A program made the translations under genes and the position numbers. Below are positions 1 through 7,006 of a stretch of 64,000 nucleotides of DNA, one piece after another; position 1 is the stretch's first letter; each line of letters opens with the position of its first letter. A model generated the notes under the pieces. The model was given only the letters and a program-made list of their open reading frames with translations. It did not search any database and was not told where the DNA came from. The stretch comes from Mucilaginibacter sp. KACC 22773 (lineage in GTDB: Bacteria > Bacteroidota > Bacteroidia > Sphingobacteriales > Sphingobacteriaceae): assembly GCF_028736215.1 (NCBI RefSeq), contig NZ_CP117883.1, positions 6,944,001 to 7,008,000 of the forward strand, read 5' to 3'.

Positions 1-527
1 GTCGCATCTTTTGGCAGTTTTTTTACCCGCTTTAAGGCATTCACCGCGGCAAGGTCGCCAATGGGGAATACATTGGCGTGCTGCAGCACAAACATCAGGT
101 ATACATCGGCTGTCCAGTTACCGATGCCTTTCAGGGCGGTTAGTTTAGCGCGGATAACGTCGTCAGGTAATTGTTCAAGGGCTACTAAATCCATCTGGCC
201 ACTGATGATAGCTTCGGCCAGGTATTTGGTATAGCTGGTTTTTTGCCGGCTAAAGTAACATGCTTTAAATTCCTCGTCGGTAAGTAATAGCACCCTCGCC
301 GGGGTAATCTTCTGTACCCGCTCTCGCATTTTGTTTAATGCGGATAGCGCCGAGGCCAGCGAAACCTGTTGCTCCAGGATAATATGCACCAGGGTTTCGA
401 ACGTGTTGGGCCGCGACCAAAGCGGCGGATAGCCGTATGCGCTAATGACATCAGCCAGATCAGGATCGGCTAAAGCAAGCTCATCACAAATTTGGTGATA
501 GTTGGTATGGTTAATCCGGTCGAACAT
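1..527 (-). CDS. DNA-3-methyladenine glycosylase (HhH-GPD, AlkA-like), 3' end cut by window
   Basis: A base-excision repair glycosylase that removes alkylated bases. The visible 175 residues start at ATG (525-527) and run off the left edge. The helix-hairpin-helix segment LKGIGNWTADVYL lies near residues 132-144, and the catalytic Asp of the family is D158 in FPIGDLA. The N-terminal part (SRPNTFETLVHIILEQQVS) is typical of the short bacterial AlkA-like proteins without an Ada domain. Its start is only 4 nt after the stop of the upstream gene on the same strand, so the two are probably co-transcribed. Family call is firm; the exact substrate is not visible. Confidence 0.85.
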   Translation of the reverse strand, partial: MFDRINHTNYHQICDELALADPDLADVISAYGYPPLWSRPNTFETLVHIILEQQVSLASALSALNKMRERVQKITPARVLLLTDEEFKACYFSRQKTSYTKYLAEAIISGQMDLVALEQLPDDVIRAKLTALKGIGNWTADVYLMFVLQHANVFPIGDLAAVNALKRVKKLPKDA

Positions 528-531
528 GGGT

Positions 532-1044
532 TTATTCGGCTTGCTTTACAATGATCTTATCCAGGTTATGTAAATACCTCCGGCCGGTTTTAAAATCGGC
601 AGCCGAGCTCATTTGCAGGCTTTCGGGCATCTTATCGGCTTTTATACCATTCTTTTCTGTAAGTATAAAAACATGATTGCCTACTTCGGTATTGTATAGC
701 TCGTTCCATGAGTAAACCACTTTGTAGCCATCGATACCCTGGCAAACAAAATAAAAAGTACTCAGCAGCTTGGGGCCGGTGGTTTTAAATGCAGTGTGGC
801 TTAAAATATCTTTCAGTAAAACGCCTTTCAGCTGTTCGTCCTTGTGTTTAAATTCACCTAAGTGATTGGTCACATTCATTTCGCCAATATCCTGCACTTT
901 GTATTGCATAATGGAATCAATAGTGATAACTGATTCTTTTACAACCAGCCCGGTAATGCTAAACTTTTGCGTTTGATTAAGCTTTTCCTGGGCAAACACT
1001 GTCGTACTATATAGTAATGCAATTAGTAGTAGTAGTTTTTTCAT
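532..1044 (-). CDS. Secreted small molybdopterin-fold protein lacking the Mo-ligand Cys
   Basis: 170 residues from the ATG at 1042-1044. This start gives a clean signal peptide (MKKLLLLIALLYSTTVFAQ); the longer in-frame extension upstream has no such sequence and approaches the IS. The mature part resembles the sulfite-oxidase-type molybdopterin fold: FSITGLVVKE at the start, KGVLLKDIL in the middle, then DGYKVVYSWNEL and GRRYLHNLDKIIV at the end. In active family members a Cys about 10 residues before GVxLxDLL binds molybdenum (seen in the gene at 6987). Here that stretch reads NVTNHLGEF and has no Cys. It may bind a ligand without catalysis. Its promoter region is bounded by an IS end about 70 bp upstream. 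Confidence 0.65.
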   Translation of the reverse strand: MKKLLLLIALLYSTTVFAQEKLNQTQKFSITGLVVKESVITIDSIMQYKVQDIGEMNVTNHLGEFKHKDEQLKGVLLKDILSHTAFKTTGPKLLSTFYFVCQGIDGYKVVYSWNELYNTEVGNHVFILTEKNGIKADKMPESLQMSSAADFKTGRRYLHNLDKIIVKQAE

Positions 1045-1150
1045 GGTTTGGTAAATATAGGGAGCCTTATTGAAATTTAAACAAGACTCCCCGATTACAC
1101 CAGGGTCAACGTGACTCGTCCTGAAATAACTATACACTAAAAGAAAGTGT

Positions 1151-1705
1151 ATGAAAGAAGAATCGGAACAAAAAGCGAGTCAGATTCGCCTTACTAAGCG
1201 ATGTCACTTTGAAAGCAGCCTACGGAATGAGATCATAAAATTGATAGAATCAGGGACTCCGCGGAGCGTGATAGCCTATCAGTATGGCATGTCGCGGGCA
1301 TCTCTGAGTAAATGGATGCGCGACCGCGGCTCGAAAGAGTACCAGGAAAAACAGCGGGGATATCATTTAAGCGACATAGAAAAAAGATCCGTCGTCCGCC
1401 AGGTTGAGCAAGGCATTCTGAAACCTTATGCAGCGAGGAAGTCATACGGACTAAGTGGAGAAACGTTAAATAAATGGCTTAAGGCCTCGTTGAAAGAAAA
1501 TGCCGAACTTGCGGTTCATGAAAAGTTTGAGATGAAGGATAAAGCTGAAGGGCAGTCTGGTGTGCCGGACCCGGAAACGGAAGCTTTAAAAAAGGCTTTG
1601 GAATATGCACAGCTAAAGATCAGTGCCTTAAATACCCTTATTGATGTAGCAGAGGATCAGTTTAAGATCAAGATCAGAAAAAAAGCTGGGGCCAGGCAGT
1701 CATGA
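1151..1705 (+). CDS. IS3-family transposase OrfA (double helix-turn-helix)
   Basis: 184-residue DNA-binding part of the transposase. Two HTH-like segments are visible: residues about 22-58 (RNEIIKLIESG...YGMSRASLSKWM) and about 74-110 (KRSVVRQVEQG...YGLSGETLNKWL). A heptad-rich helical tail (ALKKALEYAQLKISALNTLI) fits the leucine-zipper region of IS3 OrfA proteins. The gene is longer than the second OrfA in this window (129 residues), which has a single HTH. The stop overlaps the orfB start by four bases (ATGA). Confidence 0.85.
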   Translation: MKEESEQKASQIRLTKRCHFESSLRNEIIKLIESGTPRSVIAYQYGMSRASLSKWMRDRGSKEYQEKQRGYHLSDIEKRSVVRQVEQGILKPYAARKSYGLSGETLNKWLKASLKENAELAVHEKFEMKDKAEGQSGVPDPETEALKKALEYAQLKISALNTLIDVAEDQFKIKIRKKAGARQS

Positions 1706-2622
1706 TAATGAAGCAGGATTACGCGCATTTAAGCTGGGCGTTTCTATGCGGACTGTTTGGCAAAACCCGCCATGCGCACTATGATCACTTATGGAGAAAC
1801 CAGGATGACTCTATCAAAGAGGAAATTATCCTGCAGCTTGTTCATGAAATAAGGAAGCCTTTACCCCGGTTAGGGACAAGAAAGATGCTTTATCTGCTTA
1901 AGCCGCAACTGGCTTCTCATCATATAGAAATCGGCAGGGACTACCTGTTTGACTTGCTTGACGCTCATAAGCTGCTGATCAGGCAGCGTAAACGAAAAGC
2001 AATCACCACCGATTCCCGGCACTGGATGCATAAGTACGCCAACCTGGTAAAGGAAATGCATATTATACGGCCGGAGGAACTTTGGGTAAGCGATATAACT
2101 TACATTCGGGTGCAAAACCAATGGGGCTACCTGTCACTGATAACAGATGCATTTTCACGTAAGATCATGGGTTATTGTTTCCGCCTGGATATGCTGGCGC
2201 TGGGGCCTATAGCGGCCTTACAGATGGCCCTGGATGTCCGCAGTTACAGCGGGCAAACCCTTACCCATCACTCTGACAGAGGGTCCCAATACTGCTCTAA
2301 GGATTATGTGGAATTGCTTGGGAACGAAACTATTTCCATCAGTATGACTGAACGGGGTGACCCGTATGAGAATGCACTGGCCGAACGAATGAATGGCATC
2401 ATCAAGGGGGAGTTCGACCTGTACATCAGCCCGGTTAACTTTGAGCAGACTTATAAAAAGATCGATAGCAGTATTAAGGCATACAACGAATTGAGGCCCC
2501 ATGGAAGCTGTGACTACCTGACGCCTTGCCAGGCGCATGAACAAGGTGATGTACTGAAAAAACGCTGGAAGGAATACCCGGGCAAATGGGAGAAGGAAAA
2601 GCCGCTGGCCATACCCGCCTGA
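1702..2622 (+). CDS. IS3-family transposase OrfB (DDE integrase core)
   Basis: 306-residue catalytic part of the transposase. The N-terminal HTH_21-like segment (RKPLPRLGTRKMLYLL) is followed by an rve integrase core with the DDE triad in context: D in VSDITYIR, D in HHSDRGSQYCS and E in NALAERMNGIIKGEF. The C-terminal LRPHGSCDYLTPCQAH motif is also family-typical. It could be made alone by coupled initiation at the ATGA overlap, or as an OrfAB fusion by -1 slippage on the A run at 1678-1684. Confidence 0.9.
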   Translation: MIMKQDYAHLSWAFLCGLFGKTRHAHYDHLWRNQDDSIKEEIILQLVHEIRKPLPRLGTRKMLYLLKPQLASHHIEIGRDYLFDLLDAHKLLIRQRKRKAITTDSRHWMHKYANLVKEMHIIRPEELWVSDITYIRVQNQWGYLSLITDAFSRKIMGYCFRLDMLALGPIAALQMALDVRSYSGQTLTHHSDRGSQYCSKDYVELLGNETISISMTERGDPYENALAERMNGIIKGEFDLYISPVNFEQTYKKIDSSIKAYNELRPHGSCDYLTPCQAHEQGDVLKKRWKEYPGKWEKEKPLAIPA

Positions 2623-2656
2623 CAGATGAGTTATCAACAAAAAGAGGAGGTTCAGC

Positions 2657-2733
2657 AAAAAGAAAAAAAGAAGCAAAAAAAGAAAAACGTGTTGAAATAT
2701 GGAAAACTGAAGGAGTTTCCCACATTCCAACAC
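2657..2733 (+). other. IS tail: purine-rich tract plus 45-nt hairpin (copy 1)
   Basis: Between orfB and the right end lies an A/G-rich tract with one C (2657-2687), then an imperfect hairpin at 2689-2733. The hairpin opens with GTGTTG, closes with CAACAC, and has the inner arms AAACT and AGTTT around a small loop. The second IS has the same tract and a hairpin of the same length at 9151-9195, with different stem bases that still pair. Terminator, RNA-stability element or transposition signal are all possible. Confidence 0.7.
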
Positions 2734-2779
2734 AACAAACAAACAACAAGTTATTTAACTTTATCTTTAAAAAAAGAAC

Positions 2780-2830
2780 CTGTATAGTGTTTACAGGATT
2801 AACTCACAAATCTGTATAGTTATTTCAGGA
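2780..2830 (+). repeat. Repeated terminal motif inside the right end of the first IS
   Basis: A 19-nt motif CTGTATAGTGTTTACAGGA (2780-2798) recurs as CTGTATAGTTATTTCAGGA at 2812-2830, the second forming the right inverted repeat. The 32-nt period suggests a second transposase-binding site or an internal pseudo-end. Confidence 0.65.
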
Positions 2831-2835
2831 CGGGT

Positions 2836-3085
2836 CAAACGCATCTAATTGGGTTAACATAACTTAACATATTTCAGATAAAATATTTATAAATATTTGA
2901 TAGTCAATATTTTATATTTAATCATGGTTAACACTAAACTGAGCGCGTAATTTAGGCGCATCCAAATATTTGTGCCTGTTTATACCAGATAAAAGGGGCC
3001 CTTCGGCATCTGGATCGGGCGTCATTTTATGCTTTTATCTTCCCGGCGCCATAAGCTCATTTTATAAGCCATTAGATACGTTTAC
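2836..3085 (+). repeat. Dispersed non-coding repeat, copy A
   Basis: This stretch starts within a few bases of the IS right end and fills the gap to the peroxiredoxin gene. It aligns with 35319-35615. The opening block TAATTGGGTTAACATAACTT and the next 12 bases are identical in both copies, followed by a shared CATGGTTAAC, CCAAATATTTGTGCCTG, GGATCGGGC and CCATAAGCT in the same order. It has no ORF of note. It holds the inverted pair GTTAA/TTAAC. Confidence 0.75.
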
Positions 3086-3118
3086 TGTCTATCCATGACC
3101 TGCCAATCAGCGTTGCCA

Positions 3119-3700
3119 TTACAAAGCCCGCATAATATCGCTTATTGATGCCCGCCTGGTATAATCCTTATTAAAATGTACAAAAGCAATTTTTCCCGAT
3201 TGATTAATTACATAGGTAGCAGGCACCGGCAGTACATGGTCGGTATTGCCGTTACTTACATTTAAATCAAGGCCAAAGCCTTTGTATTTAGCTACGGTGG
3301 CATCATCAAGTACATAATTAACCTTATAATCTTTCATAATGGTGTACCCTTTATCCTGCACTATCGAAAATGACGCAAGTGTTTTTTGGACGGTTTTGCC
3401 AATCCCTTCCTTAGTTTCGGGAGTTACCGCAATTACGTAGGCTCCCCTTGCACTCAGCAGTTGTAAAGAATCCTGCAATTGGGCAATGTGTTTATTACAA
3501 TAAGGGCACCATTCGCCACGATAAAAAAACAACACCACAGATTTATGCGCCTTTAATAAAGCTTTCAAATCAACGGCTTTGCCCGCATTATCGGTAGTGC
3601 TAAAAACGGGGGCGTCGTCCCCTTTATTAAGCCCTGTTTGCGCCCGAAGTTGTAAGCCCGCAAAAGCAAGCACTAACATTAAAATGTATTTTTTCATCAT
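3119..3700 (-). CDS. Secreted peroxiredoxin-like protein (AhpC/TSA redoxin)
   Basis: 193 residues with a signal peptide (MMKKYILMLVLAFAGLQLRA). The thioredoxin fold carries FFYRGEWCPYC, with C65 as likely peroxidatic Cys and C68 giving a CxxC pair, as in the peroxiredoxin-like family rather than TlpA (no membrane anchor). The segment VLPVPATYVINQSGKIAFVHFN is the usual redoxin strand with the cis-Pro. It acts outside the inner membrane, either reducing peroxides or as a thiol oxidoreductase. It is the last gene of a minus-strand run that begins with an ECF sigma factor, so regulation by that sigma is plausible but not shown. Confidence 0.82.
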   Translation of the reverse strand: MMKKYILMLVLAFAGLQLRAQTGLNKGDDAPVFSTTDNAGKAVDLKALLKAHKSVVLFFYRGEWCPYCNKHIAQLQDSLQLLSARGAYVIAVTPETKEGIGKTVQKTLASFSIVQDKGYTIMKDYKVNYVLDDATVAKYKGFGLDLNVSNGNTDHVLPVPATYVINQSGKIAFVHFNKDYTRRASISDIMRAL

Positions 3701-3785
3701 TGAATTAATTAAGAATTATAAAATAGGATTAAAAAACAAGAGGGAGCATCACCTCCCTCTAAACGATCAACAAACCAAAACCAGG

Positions 3786-4052
3786 TTACATTTTACCTGC
3801 TGTGTCTTTTTTCATTTTATCCATCTTCATCTTGCTTTTTTCCATTTTGGCCATTTTTTTCTTTTCCATTTTAGCCATTTTCATTTTGCCCTTGGCCATT
3901 TTGCCGGTATCGCTTACTGCGGTAACCGGTGCTTTTAAATTTGCCGGAGTTAATGATTTAGCCTGCACGTTAAGGGTTAAACATAGTGCAACTACTGTTG
4001 CTGCCAATGCGCCTGAAATAATTGTTTTCATACTTTGATTTTTAGTTTTCAT
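3786..4052 (-). CDS. Small secreted Lys/Met-rich repeat protein
   Basis: 88 residues (81 if the in-frame ATG at 4029-4031 is used, which also yields a good signal peptide, MKTIISGALAATVVALCL...). The mature C-terminal half is a run of short K/M units such as GKMAKGKMKMAK and MEKSKMKMDKMKK. It resembles the MXKDX-type pentapeptide repeat proteins, but the match is only in style. The repeated Met and Lys could bind metal ions or anionic polymers. It lies between the anti-sigma factor gene and the peroxiredoxin gene on the same strand. Confidence 0.7.
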   Translation of the reverse strand: MKTKNQSMKTIISGALAATVVALCLTLNVQAKSLTPANLKAPVTAVSDTGKMAKGKMKMAKMEKKKMAKMEKSKMKMDKMKKDTAGKM

Positions 4053-4113
4053 GTTGTTTTATACCAACATTTCAACCTTAGTCGGGCGGCTTAATGATAC
4101 CTTACAAAGTATT

Positions 4114-4392
4114 TCAATTTTTATTCAGTTCCTCGTCAATACGGTGTTGCAGGTCTTTTTTAAAACCCTCATCAAGATGTGCCCCTTCGTTTTTCATCGA
4201 GTCATGAAAAAGCTGCTGCACCATTTGGTTAATAACTCGGCTTTGCTTGTTATACAATGTACAAACCGAGCATCCCGCCAGGTGGATGCGCAGCTCGATA
4301 AATTCGCGGAAGCTTAATTTTTTGTATTGTTTTTTTTCAATCAAAAATGTAGCCTGCCTGCAATTGTATATAATATGTTTTAGTGGACTCAT
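4114..4392 (-). CDS. Putative zinc-binding anti-sigma factor
   Basis: 92 residues with no membrane segment. The motif HLAGCSVC (H37, C41, C44) is the HX3CX2C core of ZAS-type anti-sigma factors, with a further Cys at 11. The C-terminal half (EGFKKDLQHRIDEELNKN) is a charged helix. Its start lies 12 nt after the sigma factor stop, the usual arrangement for a cognate pair. Being soluble and zinc-binding, it could sense thiol oxidation in the cytoplasm, which would fit the peroxiredoxin downstream; this is inference. Confidence 0.72.
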   Translation of the reverse strand: MSPLKHIIYNCRQATFLIEKKQYKKLSFREFIELRIHLAGCSVCTLYNKQSRVINQMVQQLFHDSMKNEGAHLDEGFKKDLQHRIDEELNKN

Positions 4393-4404
4393 ATAGCTAA
4401 TTTT

Positions 4405-4977
4405 TTAAACCCAGTTTTTTTGAAGGCAGGCACGCAGGTTCAATTTGGCCCTGTGGATAATTACCCAAAAGTTGGCCTGTGTAACTTTAAGCTCGCTGCA
4501 AATAATATCTGTATTGGCATCATCAATATGTTTCATGGTAAAAACAGCCATCCAAAGAGAGGGGAGTTTTTGCATGCACTTTTGTAATATGCTGTTAAAC
4601 TCCTTGCCTGCCAATGGGTCATGGTCTTCAATACCAAAAGGCTTTGGCTGGTAGGCCTTATTCCAATGCCCGTTGTCTTCGTCAAAAAAATCCTGCTGTT
4701 CCTCTTCGGCCTGTTTAACATCGGTGTTTTTTAAGCCCGATGATTTTTTCCGGTAAACATCAATGATTTTGTTTTTAAGGATAGCTGTTAGCCAGGTACG
4801 TTCGGAGCTTTTGCCTTCAAACTTATCGGCCCTTTGTAAAGCGGCCAAAAAAGTTTCCTGCACCAGGTCTTTAGCCAGTTCTTCGTCGTTCAATCGCGAC
4901 AGCGTATAGCCATACAGATAATCGGCATGGGTTTCAACCCAAAGCCTGGGGTTTAAAAGTTGGTTATCAGCAGCCAT
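4405..4977 (-). CDS. ECF-type RNA polymerase sigma factor
   Basis: 190 residues. Region 2 is seen in ADYLYGYTLSRLNDEELAKDLVQETFLAAL, split here as residues about 19-48, with RTWLTAILKNKIIDVYRKK completing it. Region 4 lies near residues 130-185 (LQKCMQKLPSLWMAVFTMKHID ... VTQANFWVIIHRAKLNLRACL). The linker between the two is longer than usual (about 40 residues, acidic). The gene heads a minus-strand run: sigma, anti-sigma, Lys/Met-rich protein, peroxiredoxin. The opposite-strand DUF1223 gene at 5233 diverges from it. Confidence 0.9.
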   Translation of the reverse strand: MAADNQLLNPRLWVETHADYLYGYTLSRLNDEELAKDLVQETFLAALQRADKFEGKSSERTWLTAILKNKIIDVYRKKSSGLKNTDVKQAEEEQQDFFDEDNGHWNKAYQPKPFGIEDHDPLAGKEFNSILQKCMQKLPSLWMAVFTMKHIDDANTDIICSELKVTQANFWVIIHRAKLNLRACLQKNWV

Positions 4978-5232
4978 TAAATAAGTATTTTCATAAAACC
5001 TTTATTCTATTAGTCGTTTATGCCGTCCAATCCTTACAATAAAATATTGCTTTTTTTACTTGCCCGAAACCGGTTTATAATTGCTTAAATTTACATATAT
5101 CCTGTTGATTATATTTCAATTACGCATTTATTTGCCTGCAATAGGGCCTGCCAAATAAAAAATAATTTTTTGTAAGGATATCCAAAACAAGCCGACTAAG
5201 CCATAAAAACGTATATCAAACTGATAAAGATT

Positions 5233-6027
5233 ATGAAACGATTTAAAATATTGGCTATCGCTGCCGGCCTTACAGTAACGGTTTTGGCAACGTTGGCATT
5301 TACTATCTCCGATAGCGCAGCAAACAAAAGACATCGGGAAATTACAGGCAACGGATTTGCAGTAATTGAGCTTTTTACATCCGAGGGTTGCTCCAGCTGC
5401 CCGCCGGCCGATGAGCTGGTGGCGCGGATACAGAAGGAAGACGCTGATAAGCCGGTTTACATTTTGGCTTTCCACGTTGACTATTGGAACCGCCTGGGCT
5501 GGAAAGATCCTTTTAGCAGTGCCGATTACTCGAAACGCCAAAACCAATATGCTAACTGGCTAAACCTGCAATCGGTTTATACGCCACAGGTAGTGGTTAA
5601 CGGGCATAAGGAATTTGTAGGATCGGAAGAAGGTACTTTGCGTAATGCTATTAGCGCCGGCTTACGTGCCGCCCCGGCGGGCGGCCTAACGCTTAACGCG
5701 CAAAATAACGCTGGCCATATTGCCGTGCAGTACAAGGCCGAAGGTGCAGGCAAGAACACCACATTACTATTGGCCCTGGTGCAAAAAAACGGGCAAACCA
5801 AAGTGCAGCGTGGCGAAAACGGCGGCCGCACATTATCGCACGTGCAAATAGTACGTAACCTACAAAGCGTACCATTAAACACAGCTGGCGCCGGCACAGC
5901 AAATATTGCTTTGCCAAATGGTTTTAGCGCTGCCGGCTATGAGGTTATTGGCTTTGTACAAAACACCGGCAACGGTGCTATATTGGCTGCGGCAAAATCG
6001 GGCTTTGATATGGGTGCGAGTAAATAA
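5233..6027 (+). CDS. DUF1223 family thioredoxin-fold secreted protein
   Basis: 264 residues with an N-terminal signal or anchor segment (residues 5-25). The DUF1223 hallmark VIELFTSEGCSSCPPADEL is present with C53 and C56 forming a CxxC pair, followed by AFHVDYWNRLGWKDPFSS and the TPQVVVNG strand. Family members are predicted secreted redox proteins of unknown substrate. It diverges from the ECF sigma operon that ends in another CxxC protein, suggesting a shared role in envelope thiol balance (inference). Confidence 0.88.
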   Translation: MKRFKILAIAAGLTVTVLATLAFTISDSAANKRHREITGNGFAVIELFTSEGCSSCPPADELVARIQKEDADKPVYILAFHVDYWNRLGWKDPFSSADYSKRQNQYANWLNLQSVYTPQVVVNGHKEFVGSEEGTLRNAISAGLRAAPAGGLTLNAQNNAGHIAVQYKAEGAGKNTTLLLALVQKNGQTKVQRGENGGRTLSHVQIVRNLQSVPLNTAGAGTANIALPNGFSAAGYEVIGFVQNTGNGAILAAAKSGFDMGASK

Positions 6028-6140
6028 TTAAAAAGAAAGCTTTGTTGTTCACAAACGGGTTGTGGATTACAAACAAGGAATTTCAGAAAGTTTTTTTTAT
6101 TCCCTCCCAATGGGAGTGGTGCGGCTGACAATGAGCGCAA

Positions 6141-6210
6141 AGGCAGGGAGGGGTTATACGAGCGACAAGCAGAATGGTGCTGAACGCCTGATTTAACCCC
6201 TGCCTCCTCC
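6141..6210 (+). repeat. Imperfect palindromic intergenic repeat
   Basis: GGCAGGGAGGGGTTA near 6142 is matched in reverse by TTAACCCCTGCCTCC near 6193, in the gap between the DUF1223 and cytochrome genes. It looks like a short dispersed GC-rich intergenic repeat; it could also form a weak terminator-like hairpin. Confidence 0.35.
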
Positions 6211-6292
6211 TTCCCCAAGGAAGGAATCGCACAAGCCGACACTCATTTGAACATTCAACACTTTAATTTTCCAAAGTCAAACATAATACTCA

Positions 6293-7006
6293 ATGAAAAC
6301 AATAAAAGAAAAACACCCGCTGGTCATGCGCTGGACGCACTGGGTAAATTTTCCCATCCTCACCATTATGATATGGAGCGGGATGCTTATTTACTGGGCC
6401 AATGATGAGTACAGCATCACCCTGTTTGGGCATACTTTTTTCAGCTTTTTTCCGCAGGGGTTTTACCATGCCTTTAATATAACCCACCGGTTATCTGAGG
6501 GGATGGCCTTCCATTTCCTGTTTATGTGGGCTTTTGCGCTTAACGGCCTGGTTTACGTACTGTACACCATCATATCGGGCGAGTGGCGCGAACTGGTGCC
6601 GCAAAAAAAATCATTTAAAGAAGCCTGGCTGGTGCTGCTGCATGATCTGCACATCCGCAAAATGGCGCCGCCTCAAAACAAATATAATGCCGCGCAGCGC
6701 ATTGCGTACACTGCAATTATTGTAATGGGTTTTGGCTCGCTGATAACAGGGCTGGCTATTTACAAACCGGTGCAGTTTTATTATTTAACCTGGCTTTGCG
6801 GCGGCTATCATTTTGCCCGCATACTTCACTTTGCCCTAACTATTGGCTATGTATTTTTCTTCCTGATCCATATAATACAGGTGATACTTGCCGGCTGGAA
6901 TAATTTCCGCTCGGTAATATCCGGCTTTGAAGTTATCACCGTGAAAGATCCTGAACCAATTACCGAAACCCCAACCCCACAAACCGATGAAAACCCCGTT
7001 CAATAA
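6293..7006 (+). CDS. Cytochrome b subunit, thiosulfate reductase/b561-like
   Basis: 237-residue integral membrane protein with about four membrane helices. Likely haem-ligand His residues lie in RWTHWVNFP (H16) in helix 1 and in the paired motifs SEGMAFHFLFMW and YHFARILHFALTIGYVFFFLIHII. This arrangement is that of Ni-Fe hydrogenase/thiosulfate-reductase b-type cytochromes. The gene overlaps the next one, a molybdoenzyme, by 20 nt, so the pair should act together, moving electrons between the quinone pool and the periplasmic Mo site. Confidence 0.85.
   Translation: MKTIKEKHPLVMRWTHWVNFPILTIMIWSGMLIYWANDEYSITLFGHTFFSFFPQGFYHAFNITHRLSEGMAFHFLFMWAFALNGLVYVLYTIISGEWRELVPQKKSFKEAWLVLLHDLHIRKMAPPQNKYNAAQRIAYTAIIVMGFGSLITGLAIYKPVQFYYLTWLCGGYHFARILHFALTIGYVFFFLIHIIQVILAGWNNFRSVISGFEVITVKDPEPITETPTPQTDENPVQ

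Larger units (their letters stand above)
1117..2832 (+). mobile_element. IS3-family insertion sequence (first copy)
   Basis: The element is bounded by a perfect 19-bp inverted repeat: CGTCCTGAAATAACTATAC at 1117-1135 and its reverse complement at 2814-2832. It holds orfA (1151-1705) and orfB (1702-2622) in a -1 frame relation, as in IS3-family elements. A run of seven A (1678-1684) before the orfA stop could allow -1 slippage, while the ATGA overlap would allow coupled restart. After orfB come a purine tract and a 45-nt hairpin. No target-site duplication was recognised. It has both ORFs and both ends intact, so it may be active. Confidence 0.88.

Noticed and set aside
2586..2819. 77-codon ORF running from the end of orfB through the IS tail
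   Set aside because: It reads the purine tract and hairpin in a different frame as Lys-rich sequence; better explained as the non-coding tail.
1100..2842. Target-site duplication GGGTCAACG / GGGTCAAACG at the first IS
   Set aside because: The two sequences sit at different distances from the IS ends and are not identical; longer than IS3 duplications, so probably coincidence.
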